From contig JAJDUJ010000027.1 in assembly GCA_022826705.1 (NCBI GenBank), positions 293,880-357,879 on the forward strand: a stretch of DNA of 64,000 bases. The letters are read 5' to 3'. A program made the translations under genes and the position numbers. Under the pieces are notes generated by a model, which saw only the letters and a list, made by a program, of their open reading frames with translations, searched no databases and was not told where the DNA came from. Source of the DNA: Acidimicrobiia bacterium (lineage in GTDB: Bacteria > Actinomycetota > Acidimicrobiia > Acidimicrobiales > Bin134). This document shows, in pieces, positions 36,395-45,668 of the stretch (position 1 is the first letter of the stretch; each line of letters opens with the position of its first letter).

Positions 36395-38062
36395 ATGAGC
36401 CCGCTTCGCATCCGATGGCTGGGGCGGGTGTCGTATCGGGACGCCCACGCCTGCCAGCAGGCCATATTCGAGCGGAGTGGCGACTACCTGCTGCTGTTGG
36501 AGCATCCCCACGTGTTCACCCTGGGACTGCGGGGCGACGAGGCCAACATTTTGGTGGATCCGGTCGAGGTGGGGGCCGAGGTGGCGTACACCGACCGAGG
36601 CGGTGACGTCACCTACCACGGCCCCGGTCAGCTGGTTGGCTATCCGGTCATGACCGTGGCCGGCAAACGGGGCGGGGGCATGGCCGACACGGTGGCCTAC
36701 GTGCGCTCGGTGGAGCAATTGGTGATCGACTCGCTGGGTGATCTGGGGCTGCCCAACTGCGGCCGGCTGGACGACTATCCCGGAGTGTGGGTGGATCCCG
36801 ACGGCGACAACCCCCGCAAGATCGCGGCCATCGGCGTGCGCCTCAGCCGCACCCGCTCCATGCACGGCTTTGCCCTGAACGTGGACTGCGACTTGGATTG
36901 GTTCGATCGCATCGTGCCCTGCGGCATCCCCGACAAGGCGGTCACCTCGCTGGCCGCCGAAGGACGGCGGGCGACCATGCAGGAGGTAGTGGACGCGGTG
37001 GCCGCCCGAGCTGCCGACTGCTGGGGAGCGGAGGGAGTAGACCGGGCCGATGTGGCGTGGCGGCAGCGCCCCGAAGACTTGAGCCCGTTCAGCCGGGGAA
37101 TGGGCCCGGGCGATGTACCCGGCCGACCGGTCCGGCTGCAATCCCGGATGGACGAAGCCGGACTGTCCGAGGGGCTGGCCATCAATGGGCGCAAGCCGCA
37201 GTGGATGCGGGTGCCCCTTAGGACTGGTCCCGAGTTCCGGCGACTGCGGTCGGTATTGCACAGCCGGAATCTGGTGACGGTGTGCGAGGAGGCCGGCTGC
37301 CCCAACATCTACGAGTGCTGGAATGAGGGAACGGCCACGTTCATGATCAACGGTGAGCGCTGCACTCGGGCATGCGGCTTCTGCCTGGTGGACACCCGCA
37401 AACCCGGGCCGCTCGATCAAGCAGAGCCCGAGCGGGTGGCCGACGCAGTGGAGGCCATGGGCCTGGACTACGCGGTGATCACCGCGGTGGCCCGCGACGA
37501 CTTGCCCGACGGGGGTGCTGGCGGGTTCGCGGCTGTGGTGGATGCGGTTCGCACGCGCACCCCTGAGGTGCGGGTGGAAGTGCTCATCCCCGACTGCAAG
37601 GGCGACCCCGACGCGCTGGCCGTAGTTTTCGATGCCCAACCGGATGTGCTGAACCACAACATCGAGACAGTGGCCCGGCTCCAGCGGGTGGTTCGGCCCT
37701 CCGCGGGATACGCCCGCAGCCTGGCGGTATTGGCCCGGGCCAAGGCCGCGGGGCTCACCACCAAGTCGTCGATCATCGTCGGGCTGGGCGAGACCGACGA
37801 AGAGGTGGCCCAGACCATGGCCGACCTGGCCTCAGTGGGCACCGACATCGTGACCGTGGGCCAGTATCTACGGCCCACCACCCATCACCTGCCCGTGGCC
37901 CGATGGGTGCCGCCCGACCAATTCGAGGAGTTCCGAGCCGTCGGCCAGTCGCTGGGCATTGCCCACGTAGAAGCCAGCCCCTTAACCCGCAGCTCCCACC
38001 ACGCCCAACATGCCCACGCTCAGGCTTTGGCTTCTCCTGCCGGGGTTGCAGGAGTAGGTTGA
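36395..38062 (+). CDS. lipB-lipA: LipB-LipA fusion: octanoyltransferase plus lipoyl synthase
   Basis: A single 555-residue frame. Residues 1-about 225 are octanoyl-ACP:protein transferase LipB: GGDVTYHGPGQLVGYPV, Lys142 in RKIAAIGVR and the nucleophile Cys176 in VPCGIPDK, with the same Lys-Cys spacing of 34 as E. coli K135/C169. Residues about 266-555 are lipoyl synthase LipA: auxiliary cluster Cys297, Cys302, Cys308, radical SAM Cys323, Cys327, Cys330 (CTRACGFC), and the C-terminal RSS (532-534) that ligates the auxiliary cluster. No stop lies between the two, so they are one polypeptide. It follows the E2 gene by 7 bp. The fusion would couple octanoyl transfer to sulfur insertion. Confidence 0.93.
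   Translation: MSPLRIRWLGRVSYRDAHACQQAIFERSGDYLLLLEHPHVFTLGLRGDEANILVDPVEVGAEVAYTDRGGDVTYHGPGQLVGYPVMTVAGKRGGGMADTVAYVRSVEQLVIDSLGDLGLPNCGRLDDYPGVWVDPDGDNPRKIAAIGVRLSRTRSMHGFALNVDCDLDWFDRIVPCGIPDKAVTSLAAEGRRATMQEVVDAVAARAADCWGAEGVDRADVAWRQRPEDLSPFSRGMGPGDVPGRPVRLQSRMDEAGLSEGLAINGRKPQWMRVPLRTGPEFRRLRSVLHSRNLVTVCEEAGCPNIYECWNEGTATFMINGERCTRACGFCLVDTRKPGPLDQAEPERVADAVEAMGLDYAVITAVARDDLPDGGAGGFAAVVDAVRTRTPEVRVEVLIPDCKGDPDALAVVFDAQPDVLNHNIETVARLQRVVRPSAGYARSLAVLARAKAAGLTTKSSIIVGLGETDEEVAQTMADLASVGTDIVTVGQYLRPTTHHLPVARWVPPDQFEEFRAVGQSLGIAHVEASPLTRSSHHAQHAHAQALASPAGVAGVG
38055..38060 (+). promoter_or_regulatory. -10 hexamer TAGGTT before the M24 peptidase gene
   Basis: Lies at the 3' end of lipB-lipA and ends 7 bases before ATG 38068. 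Confidence 0.35.
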
Positions 38063-38067
38063 TCCTG

Positions 38068-39174
38068 ATGTTCCAACCGCGAATGGAACGATTGCGGGCC
38101 CAGATGGTCGAGCAGCAGGTGGATGTATTGCTGTTGTCGGTGGGCGCCGACCTGCCCTACTTCTGCGGCTACGAGGCCATGCCTCTGGAGCGGCTGACCA
38201 TGCTGGTGGTGCCTTGCGACGACGACGCCCGGTTGATCGTTCCGCGGTTGGAGGCCCCTCGGGTGGTGGAGCGGCCCGACGTGTTCGAAGTCGTGGCGTG
38301 GGATGAGACCGACGACCCGATCCAACTGGCCTGCTCGCTCATCGGCTCTGCCTCGGTGGCGGCCATTGGTGATCACGCGTGGGCCGGGTTCCTGGTGGAT
38401 CTGATGAGGGGGCTGCCAGCGGTGGAGTTTCGCCGGGCGTCAGAACTGACCAGCCCGATTCGACAGGTCAAAGATGCCGCCGAGGTGGAGTCTCTACGGG
38501 CGGCGGCTGCGGCGGCCGACCGGGTGGCCGTTGATCTCCGATCGGGCAACATCGAGCTGATCGGGAAAACCGAGGCCGAAGTGTCGACCGAGCTGGGCCG
38601 CCGGCTGCTGGCCGAGGGCCACCAACGGGTGAATTTCGCCATCGTGGCCGCGGGGGAGAACGCGGCAAGTCCCCACCACGAGGCCGGGGAGCGGGTGATC
38701 AAGCCGGGCGAGATCGTGCTATGCGACATCGGAGGGACGATGATGGATGCCGACGGGGTGGGCTACTGCTCCGACATCACCCGGTGCGTGCATTTGGGCG
38801 AGCCGCCCGCTGATCTGGTCGAGGCCTACGACGTGCTTTTCGAAGCCCAAGCGGCCCAAGTGGCTGCCGCGGTGGTCGGAAACAGCTGTGAGTCGGTCGA
38901 CCGGGTGGGGAGGGGCATGATCGCCGAGGCTGGATTCGGCGACAATTTCATTCACCGCACCGGCCACGGGATCGGCACCGAGGCCCACGAAGATCCCTAC
39001 ATCGTGGAGGGCAACACTCAGGAATTGCGCGCCGGCCACGCCTTCTCCATCGAGCCCGGCATCTACCTCCCCGGTCGATGGGGTTTGCGCCTGGAGGACA
39101 TCGTGGTGGCCGCGACCGACGGCCCCGACAACCTCACCACCACCGATCACCGCTTGGCCGTAATCGACGTCTGA
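38068..39174 (+). CDS. pepQ: M24-family metallopeptidase (Xaa-Pro dipeptidase-like)
   Basis: A 368-residue aminopeptidase P/prolidase family protein with an N-terminal creatinase-like domain (VDVLLLSVGADLPYFCGYEA) and a pita-bread catalytic domain. The five metal ligands are the two Asp in LCDIGGTMM and YCSDITRCVH, the His in RTGHGIGTEAHEDP, and the Glu in SIEPGIYLP and RLEDIVV. Prolidase versus aminopeptidase P cannot be decided. The start ATG 38068 is supported by AGGAG and a -10-like hexamer. Confidence 0.9.
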   Translation: MFQPRMERLRAQMVEQQVDVLLLSVGADLPYFCGYEAMPLERLTMLVVPCDDDARLIVPRLEAPRVVERPDVFEVVAWDETDDPIQLACSLIGSASVAAIGDHAWAGFLVDLMRGLPAVEFRRASELTSPIRQVKDAAEVESLRAAAAAADRVAVDLRSGNIELIGKTEAEVSTELGRRLLAEGHQRVNFAIVAAGENAASPHHEAGERVIKPGEIVLCDIGGTMMDADGVGYCSDITRCVHLGEPPADLVEAYDVLFEAQAAQVAAAVVGNSCESVDRVGRGMIAEAGFGDNFIHRTGHGIGTEAHEDPYIVEGNTQELRAGHAFSIEPGIYLPGRWGLRLEDIVVAATDGPDNLTTTDHRLAVIDV

Positions 39175-39189
39175 CGGAGCCTTCCACAG

Positions 39190-40047
39190 GTGATCGAGCT
39201 TCAGCCGGCCACGCTTCTGCTGCAACTCGCCGTGGGCGGGCTGGCGTTCACCTGGCTCACTACCCGACGGCGGGAGGCCGGACTGGGCTACGGCTGGCTT
39301 ATGCGCAGCACCTTTGGTCTGGTTGCCGCGGGCTGTGCCTGGCTGGGTTTTGCCACCGACCCGGTGCCGGTGCGGGACTGGGCCGCAGTGGCGACCGCCG
39401 CGGCCACTGGTCTGGCTTTGGCGGTGTCGGTGGTGCGGCGAAGGGCTGGCGTGAGCGGGCAGCGGGAGCGGGTGGAACGGCGCAGCGCGGAGATCGCCGA
39501 GATGACCGGCATCGACCGGGAGGAGCAGCGGTTCGACCGCACCCAGCCGGAGTTCCCCCCCGTGCTGGACCTGATCGCGCCGGCAGTGGGTTTGATCGGG
39601 GTGGTGGCCGGAGGGTTGGACGCGGGCGATCCGGCCGCGCTGGCCGTGGCCCGCACTGTGATCGGGGCGTTCTTCCTCGGTGCGGTGACCGATGCCATGC
39701 TCTTGGGCCACTGGTATCTGGTGCAGCCCGGTTTGGCTCGGGGCCCGCTGCTGGAGCTGGTGCGTTGGACCGGGCTGCTTTGGCTGCCCGAGCTGGTGGT
39801 GATGCTGTGGCCCACTGGCATGGGATCGGTGCTCAGCGGAACCATCGACGATGGCTACAACGGGCTGCTGGGCTGGTTCTGGGTGGCGTGCGTGGTGACC
39901 ACCGCAGGTCTCGTGGTGCTGGCCCGCGCCGCGTTGCGGGAGCGGTTCTACTCGGCGGTGATGGCGGCAACAGGGCTGTTGTATCTGGGGATACTGACCG
40001 GGTTCGGGATGGACTTGGTGGCTCGAGTGTTGCTGGATACGGCGTAA
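39190..40047 (+). CDS. Multi-pass membrane protein, unknown function
   Basis: A 285-residue protein with about seven to eight predicted membrane segments: roughly residues 8-25, 38-55, 64-82, 122-141, 150-170, 185-210, 226-245 and 256-280. A short charged cytosolic loop (residues about 85-118, RRRAGVSGQRERVERRSAE) splits the two halves. No transporter or enzyme motif is recognised. It starts 15 bp after the M24 gene and ends at a strong hairpin, convergent with metH. GTG start. Confidence 0.65.
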   Translation: MIELQPATLLLQLAVGGLAFTWLTTRRREAGLGYGWLMRSTFGLVAAGCAWLGFATDPVPVRDWAAVATAAATGLALAVSVVRRRAGVSGQRERVERRSAEIAEMTGIDREEQRFDRTQPEFPPVLDLIAPAVGLIGVVAGGLDAGDPAALAVARTVIGAFFLGAVTDAMLLGHWYLVQPGLARGPLLELVRWTGLLWLPELVVMLWPTGMGSVLSGTIDDGYNGLLGWFWVACVVTTAGLVVLARAALRERFYSAVMAATGLLYLGILTGFGMDLVARVLLDTA

Positions 40048-40069
40048 CCACCCCCGCCCTCGGGGGTGG
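40048..40069. terminator. Strong bidirectional hairpin before metH 3' end
   Basis: CCACCCCCG-CCCT-CGGGGGTGG, a perfect 9-bp stem and four-base loop, begins right after the TAA at 40045-40047. It separates the membrane protein gene from the convergent metH gene. Confidence 0.7.
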
Positions 40070-40097
40070 GTCCCCCTGGCTTATTTGGAATAGGGGG

Positions 40098-43000
40098 TTA
40101 GCGGGCGACGAAGTACTTGGCTTGGGGGTGGTGGCAGATGAGGGCGGACGTGGTTTGCTCGGGCTGGTACTGGTAGCTGGTTTCCTCGCCCACTTGGATG
40201 CCGATGCGCTCGGCGTCGAGGAGCTGGGCCACGGTGAGGTTGTCCTCCAAGTCGGGGCAGGCGGGGTAGCCCCAGGAGTAGCGGCCGCCCCGGTACTGCT
40301 GGCGGAACAGCCCGATGAGGGTGGGGCCGTCCTCGTCGACGAAGCCCCACTCGGTGCGGATGCGGTGGTGCCAGTGCTCGGCGAGGGCTTCGGCCATCTC
40401 CACGCCTAGGCCGTGCAGAAGCAGGTAGTCCTGGTAGCGGTTGTCGGCGAACAGCTTGGCGGCGGCTTTCGACACCTCGGCCCCCATGGTCACGATGTGG
40501 AAGGCGGCGTAGTCCACTTCATCGCCGTCGGCGGGCCGGAAGAAGTCGGCGATGCACAGGTGCGGGTCTTTGGGCTGGCGGGGGTATCGGAAGCGGCATG
40601 CTTCGGTGGTTCGGTCCGGGCTGTCCCACACCACCAAGTCGTCTCCGCTCCCGTTCACCGGGAAGTAGCCGTACACCACCTGGGGCACCAGCAGGCCTTG
40701 GGCCATCGCTGAGTTGAGCTGCTCCCTCATTGTGGGGCGGATGCGCTCCTTGAAGGCGGCGTCGTCCTCGCCGTCTATGGGGCGGAACTGCCATTGGTTG
40801 CGGAACAGGGCGGTCTCGTTCACGTATTCGGCGATGTCGGCCACCGGGATCCCCTTGACCACCCGAGAGCCGAGGAACGGCGGTTCGAAGACAGGATTGT
40901 CGACGGCCACCGACGGTGCCCTCTCCGGGAGGTCGTCGGCGGCCCCTGGGGCGTCGCGGCGGGGGCGGCGGGGCAGGTCGCGGCCTCCGGGCCGGCGACC
41001 GAACTCGGGGTCGTCAACCCCAGTGCGGCGCAGCTCGCCCAGTCGGTCCATCACCGCCAAGCCCTCGAAGGCGTCCTTGCCGTAGAACACCCGGCCCCGG
41101 TAGGTCTCCCGCATATCCCGCTCCACGTAGGTGCGGGTGAGCGCGGCACCGCCCAACAGCACCGGGAGGTGGTGGAGGTCGCGGGTGTTCAGCTCCTCCA
41201 GGTTGTCGCGCATGATCAGAGTGCTCTTCACCAGCAGCCCGCTCATGCCTATGGCGTGGGCGTCCACTTCTTGGACCCGATCGATCATCTCGGCGATCGA
41301 CACCTTGATGCCCAGGTTGTGAACCTCATAGCCGTTGTTGGTCAAGATGATGTCCACCAGGTTCTTGCCGATGTCGTGGACGTCGCCCTTCACGGTGGCC
41401 AGCACGATCCGGCCCTTGCCCCCGGTGTCGTCGGCCTTCTCCATGTGCGGCTCCAGATACGACACCGCGGTCTTCATGGTCTCGGCCGATTGGAGCACGA
41501 ACGGCAGCTGCATCTCGCCAGAGGCGAACAGCTCGCCCACCACCTTCATCCCCGCCAGCAGCGTGTTGTTGACGATGTCCAGCGCCGGGGTGGTGGCCAG
41601 CGCCTCATCCAGGTCGTCCTCCAGCCCGTCGCGTTCGCCGTCGATGATGCGCTGCTCCAGGCGCTGTTCCACCGGCCACCCGGAGCGGTCCTCTTTCACG
41701 GCCGCAGTGGTGGTCACGTTTTCGAATGCGGCTAGGAGCTCGGTCAGCGGGTCGTAGTCGCCCCGGCCCTCTGAGGCGAGGCCGTCCGGTCCCCGGCGGT
41801 CGTAGATCAAATCCAGGCACACATCCCGGTGGTGGGGATCAACCCGGTTGAGCGGGATGATCCGCCCGGCGTGGACGATGGCCGAGTCGAGCCCGGCGTC
41901 GAGGCACTCGTGCAGGAACATGGAGTTGAGCACGTGGCGGGCAGCGGGCTTCAGCCCGAACGACACGTTGGACACTCCCAGCGTGGTGTAGGCACCGGGC
42001 AATTCGGACTTGATGCGCCGGATGGCCTCGATGGTGGCCAGGCCGTCTTGGCGCAGGTCGTCGTCACCGGTGGACAGCGGGAATGTCAAGGCGTCGAAGA
42101 TGAGGTCGGAGGGGGACAGCCCGTAGCGATCCACGGCGAGGCGGTAGAGGCGGTGGGCCACCCGCATCTTCCACTCCAGGTCGCGGGCCTGGCCCTCCTC
42201 GTCAATGAGCAGGCACACCACCGCGGCGCCGTACTCACGGGCCAGCTTCAGCACCCGGTCGAGACGGGAGCCCTCGGCCTCGCCGTCTTCTAGGTTGGCC
42301 GAGTTGAGCACAGCCCGGCCTCCGATCCACTCCAATCCGGCTTGCATAACGTCGGGCTCGGTGGAGTCGAGCACCAGCGGGGCGGCCACCCCGGTGGCGA
42401 ACCGCTGGGCCAGCTCATCCATGTCGGCGGTGCCGTCGCGCCCCACGTAGTCCACGCACAGATCCAGCAGGTGGGCGCCCTCGCCCACCTGGTCGCGGGC
42501 GATCTGGAGGCAGCCGTCCCAGTCGGCCTCCAGCATGGCGTCGCGGAACTTGCGGGAGCCGTTGGCATTGGTGCGCTCGCCCACAATGAGGAACGACGTG
42601 TCCTGGGCGAAGGGCACCGGGCTGTAGATGGAGGTGGCCGACGGGGGCAGCTCGCCTGGGCGGGGCCCCGGGGTCAGATCCGCGCAGCGGTCGATCACCG
42701 CTTGGAGGTGCTCAGGGGTGGTGCCGCAGCACCCGCCGATCACCGACACCCCCAGGTCGGTTATGTACCGGGCCAGGTAGTCGGCTAGCTCGTCGGGGCC
42801 GATGTCGTAGTGCATCTGGCCGTCCACCACCTGGGGTAGCCCGGCGTTGGGGATGCAGGCCACCGGCACCGGGCACTGCTCCGACAGCACCCGCAGGTGC
42901 TCGCCCATCTCGGCGGGGCCGGTGGCGCAGTTCAGTCCGAAAACGGCGGGATCCAGGGGCGCCAGCGCGGCCAGCGCGGCGCCGATCTCGGTGCCGGGCA

Positions 43001-43598
43001 GCATCCGACCGGTCATCTCGATGGTGACCTGCACTTGCAGCGGCACCTCCCGGCCCACGGCGGCCATGGCCCGGCGGCATCCGTTGATGGCCGCCTTGGC
43101 CCCCAGCAAGTCGTACTGGGTCTCGACCATGAACAGGTCCACACCGCCGTCCAGCAGTCCCCGGGCCTGCACCTCGAAGGCGTCGCGCAGCTCGGCGTAG
43201 CGGATTTGGCCCAGCGAGGCCAGCTTGGTGCCCGGCCCCACCGATCCGGCCACCCACCGGGGCCGATCACCAGTGGAGTGGCCGTGGGCCGCCTCCTTGG
43301 CGATGCGGGCCGCGGCCAGGTTGATCTCGTAGGCCTGATCGGCGATGCCGTACTCGGCCAAGGGCACGGCAAACGCCCCGAAGGTGGCGGTCTCCACTGC
43401 GTCCACCCCGATGCCCAGATATAGGTCGTGCATCTCGGCAATGAGCTCGGGACGGGTCAAGCACAAGATCTCGTTGCAGCCCTCCAAATCGGGGCCGCAG
43501 AAATCGTCAGCGCACAGCGGCTGTTCTTGGACGTAGGTGCCGAATGCCCCGTCATAGATGAGGACGCGCTCGCGGGCTGCGTCCTCATAGGAACCCAT
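40098..43598 (-). CDS. metH: Cobalamin-dependent methionine synthase
   Basis: Transfers a methyl group from methyl-tetrahydrofolate to homocysteine. The 1166-residue protein holds all four modules: homocysteine-binding barrel (DGAFGTYVQEQ, GGCCGTTPEHL zinc Cys), pterin-binding barrel (GERTNANGSRKF), B12-binding domain with DVHDIGKN (cobalt-ligand His741) and a C-terminal SAM-dependent reactivation domain. No cobalamin riboswitch precedes it. It shares an 82-bp divergent region with pepA. Recycles homocysteine made by AhcY. A leaderless -10 box supports ATG 43598. Confidence 0.96.
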   Translation of the reverse strand: MGSYEDAARERVLIYDGAFGTYVQEQPLCADDFCGPDLEGCNEILCLTRPELIAEMHDLYLGIGVDAVETATFGAFAVPLAEYGIADQAYEINLAAARIAKEAAHGHSTGDRPRWVAGSVGPGTKLASLGQIRYAELRDAFEVQARGLLDGGVDLFMVETQYDLLGAKAAINGCRRAMAAVGREVPLQVQVTIEMTGRMLPGTEIGAALAALAPLDPAVFGLNCATGPAEMGEHLRVLSEQCPVPVACIPNAGLPQVVDGQMHYDIGPDELADYLARYITDLGVSVIGGCCGTTPEHLQAVIDRCADLTPGPRPGELPPSATSIYSPVPFAQDTSFLIVGERTNANGSRKFRDAMLEADWDGCLQIARDQVGEGAHLLDLCVDYVGRDGTADMDELAQRFATGVAAPLVLDSTEPDVMQAGLEWIGGRAVLNSANLEDGEAEGSRLDRVLKLAREYGAAVVCLLIDEEGQARDLEWKMRVAHRLYRLAVDRYGLSPSDLIFDALTFPLSTGDDDLRQDGLATIEAIRRIKSELPGAYTTLGVSNVSFGLKPAARHVLNSMFLHECLDAGLDSAIVHAGRIIPLNRVDPHHRDVCLDLIYDRRGPDGLASEGRGDYDPLTELLAAFENVTTTAAVKEDRSGWPVEQRLEQRIIDGERDGLEDDLDEALATTPALDIVNNTLLAGMKVVGELFASGEMQLPFVLQSAETMKTAVSYLEPHMEKADDTGGKGRIVLATVKGDVHDIGKNLVDIILTNNGYEVHNLGIKVSIAEMIDRVQEVDAHAIGMSGLLVKSTLIMRDNLEELNTRDLHHLPVLLGGAALTRTYVERDMRETYRGRVFYGKDAFEGLAVMDRLGELRRTGVDDPEFGRRPGGRDLPRRPRRDAPGAADDLPERAPSVAVDNPVFEPPFLGSRVVKGIPVADIAEYVNETALFRNQWQFRPIDGEDDAAFKERIRPTMREQLNSAMAQGLLVPQVVYGYFPVNGSGDDLVVWDSPDRTTEACRFRYPRQPKDPHLCIADFFRPADGDEVDYAAFHIVTMGAEVSKAAAKLFADNRYQDYLLLHGLGVEMAEALAEHWHHRIRTEWGFVDEDGPTLIGLFRQQYRGGRYSWGYPACPDLEDNLTVAQLLDAERIGIQVGEETSYQYQPEQTTSALICHHPQAKYFVAR

Positions 43599-43606
43599 GA
43601 CAGCCG

Positions 43607-43612
43607 AGGCTA
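43607..43612 (-). promoter_or_regulatory. -10 hexamer TAGCCT before metH
   Basis: Ends 8 bases before ATG 43598 on the minus strand. Confidence 0.45.
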
Positions 43613-43680
43613 CTGGGCATAGGGCTGAGGATTGGTGCCAGATAACATCGCAGGGGCTTGAATCAAACCGAGGAGACCTG

Positions 43681-45147
43681 GTGATCGCGTTCCGTACCGG
43701 CAGAAAAATCCCGGCTAGCGCCGAAGTGCACGCGGTGGGGGTGTGCTCGGGCGGCGACGCCGAGCGGCCCGACGATCTGGATTGGGGAGTGCTCGACGGC
43801 CGGGGGTTCGAGGCCAAGGCCGGACAGGTGGAGATCGTGTCGGGGGGAGATCGGCCCATCGCCGCGGTTGGGCTGGGACCGGCCGACAAGATAACCGCGG
43901 CGGTGATCCGCAAAGCGGCGGCCTCATTGGCCCGGTCGGCCAAGCGAATGCGGCGCATCGCGGTGTCGGTGCTCGATGCCGTGCCCGACAGCGTTGACCG
44001 CGCCGAGGCGCTGGGGGCGCTGGCCGAGGGCATGACGCTGGGGGCTTACTCCTACGGCGACTTCAAGTCGGAGCACAAGCCCAACAAGCTGGAGAACGTG
44101 CATGTGATCGGCCCGGGGGGCCTGGCGGTGACCGAGGCGCTGGAGCAGGGCCGGCGGGTGGCCGAAGCGGTGTGCTTTGTGCGCGATTTGGTGAACGAGC
44201 CCGGCGGGTCGCTCACCCCCATCCGGTTCGCCGAGCTGGCCGAGGAGATGGCCGAGCGGGAGGGCCTGGAGATCACCGTGCTCGATCTGGATGCCATCCG
44301 CGAGGCCGAACTGGGCGGCCTCCTTGGGGTGAACCGGGGGTCGGAGCAGCCGCCCCGGTTCGTGGAGGTGTCGTATGAACCCGACCCCGAGTCCGAGTGC
44401 CGGGGGTCGGTGGCGCTGGTGGGCAAGGGCATCACCTTCGACTCCGGTGGCCTGTCGATCAAGACCGGCACCGGGATGATGACCATGAAGTGCGACATGA
44501 GCGGGGGAGCGGCGGTGCTGGGCGTGATGGCCGCCATCGCTGCGGTGGCGCCATCGGTGAAGGTCACCGGCTATGTGCCGATGACCGACAACATGCTGGG
44601 GGGCGACGCCACCCGGCCCGGCGACGTGCTCACCATGGCCAACGGCAAAACGGTGGAGGTGCTCAACACCGACGCCGAGGGCCGCTTGGTGCTGGCCGAC
44701 GCCCTGTCGCTGGCTTGCCGGGCCGAACCCGACGCCATTGTCGATCTGGCCACCCTCACCGGGGCGTGCATGGTGGCGCTGGGTCCCAAGATGGCTGGGC
44801 TCATGGGCAACAACGAGGCGTGGATCGACCAGTTGGCCGACGCCGCCGAGCGCACCGGCGAGCGGGTGTGGCGGCTCCCGCTGCCCGACGACTACAAGGC
44901 CCAGCTCGACTCGTCGGTGGCCGACATGAAGAACATCGGCGGCCCCCACGGCGGGGCGCTGACCGCCGGGCTTTTCTTGTCCAACTTCGTGGAAGAAGGC
45001 ATCCCCTGGGCCCACCTAGACATCGCCGGCCCCGCCTTCACCGACGCCGAAGATGCCGAAACCTCCAAGGGCGGCACCGGCTTCGGCGTGCGAATGCTCC
45101 TCGACGCCCTGGTCAACTTCGAACCGCCCGAGGCCCCGACTGGCTGA
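43681..45147 (+). CDS. pepA: Leucyl aminopeptidase (M17 family)
   Basis: Di-metal cytosolic exopeptidase of 488 residues. Metal and active-site segments: VGKGITFDSGGLSIKTGTGM, MKCDMSGGAAVLG, and the signature NTDAEGRLVLADALS. PepA also binds DNA in some bacteria. GTG 43681 is preceded by GAGGAG at 43669-43674 (6-base gap), one of the few clear ribosome sites in the window. The 3' end overlaps the convergent MauE-like gene by 35 bp. Confidence 0.95.
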   Translation: MIAFRTGRKIPASAEVHAVGVCSGGDAERPDDLDWGVLDGRGFEAKAGQVEIVSGGDRPIAAVGLGPADKITAAVIRKAAASLARSAKRMRRIAVSVLDAVPDSVDRAEALGALAEGMTLGAYSYGDFKSEHKPNKLENVHVIGPGGLAVTEALEQGRRVAEAVCFVRDLVNEPGGSLTPIRFAELAEEMAEREGLEITVLDLDAIREAELGGLLGVNRGSEQPPRFVEVSYEPDPESECRGSVALVGKGITFDSGGLSIKTGTGMMTMKCDMSGGAAVLGVMAAIAAVAPSVKVTGYVPMTDNMLGGDATRPGDVLTMANGKTVEVLNTDAEGRLVLADALSLACRAEPDAIVDLATLTGACMVALGPKMAGLMGNNEAWIDQLADAAERTGERVWRLPLPDDYKAQLDSSVADMKNIGGPHGGALTAGLFLSNFVEEGIPWAHLDIAGPAFTDAEDAETSKGGTGFGVRMLLDALVNFEPPEAPTG

Positions 45148-45622
45148 GCCACGCGAACACTCCATAGGCGCCTCCCACGACGACCACGGCGAAGGGGGCG
45201 AGGAGCCATTGCTGGGCGTCGAACAGATTGTCGACGGCCTCGACAGGCCAGGAGGCGGCGGTGAGTCCGACCACTGCGGCCAGGATGTTCAGCGCCACAT
45301 GGCGCCAGGTGGCGGGCATCTCGACTCGGCCGAAGCAGCCGCAGGGTTCTGCTGATCCTGAGCGGGCCATGGCCGCGGCCACCACCGCGAACCCGGCGTA
45401 GAGCGCGGCGAGGGCAGTGGCGGGGACGGTGCCCCCGATGATGAACGCGCTCACTGCCACCACGAGTTCAACCAGTCCCAAGAGTCGCACGGCCCATTGA
45501 CGGTGGTAGAGCCCGAGGCGAGCCAGCGCGGCCGACGCCGGCTCGGGGGTGATCGCCTTTGAGGCTCCCGCCGCGCCCAGTAGGACCGCGGCCATCAGGT
45601 AGACCGCGGCCACGTATTCCAT
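45113..45622 (-). CDS. MauE/DoxX-like membrane protein
   Basis: A 169-residue protein with four membrane segments (about residues 3-20, 45-65, 69-88, 110-130, and a possible last at 142-160) and the motif SAEPCGCFGRVE between segments, typical of MauE-like proteins that assist disulfide formation or electron delivery. Here it stands alone without methylamine genes. The ATG at 45622 lies inside the second copy of the repeat spanning the upstream DUF1214 stop. Overlaps the pepA end. Confidence 0.75.
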   Translation of the reverse strand: MEYVAAVYLMAAVLLGAAGASKAITPEPASAALARLGLYHRQWAVRLLGLVELVVAVSAFIIGGTVPATALAALYAGFAVVAAAMARSGSAEPCGCFGRVEMPATWRHVALNILAAVVGLTAASWPVEAVDNLFDAQQWLLAPFAVVVVGGAYGVFAWLSQSGPRAVRS

Positions 45623-45668
45623 GGGCTATCTGATCTCCACGGTCTGAGTCATTTCCATGGCCTATCTG
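45617..45668 (-). repeat. Direct repeat linking the DUF1214 stop with the MauE-like start
   Basis: On the plus strand TTCCATGG[G/C]CTATCTG occurs at 45617-45632 and 45653-45668, period 36. Read on the minus strand each copy is CAGATAG then an ATGGAA codon pair. Copy 45653-45668 carries the stop of the DUF1214-like gene, and the other carries the start of the MauE-like gene. Confidence 0.85.

Noticed and set aside
37120..37200. Separate internal start for lipA instead of a fusion
   Set aside because: There is no stop codon after the LipB domain, so LipB cannot end before LipA; an additional internal start remains possible but does not remove the fusion.
43599..43680. Cobalamin riboswitch for metH
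   Set aside because: Only 82 bp between divergent starts, no B12-box-like sequence, and metH looks leaderless.
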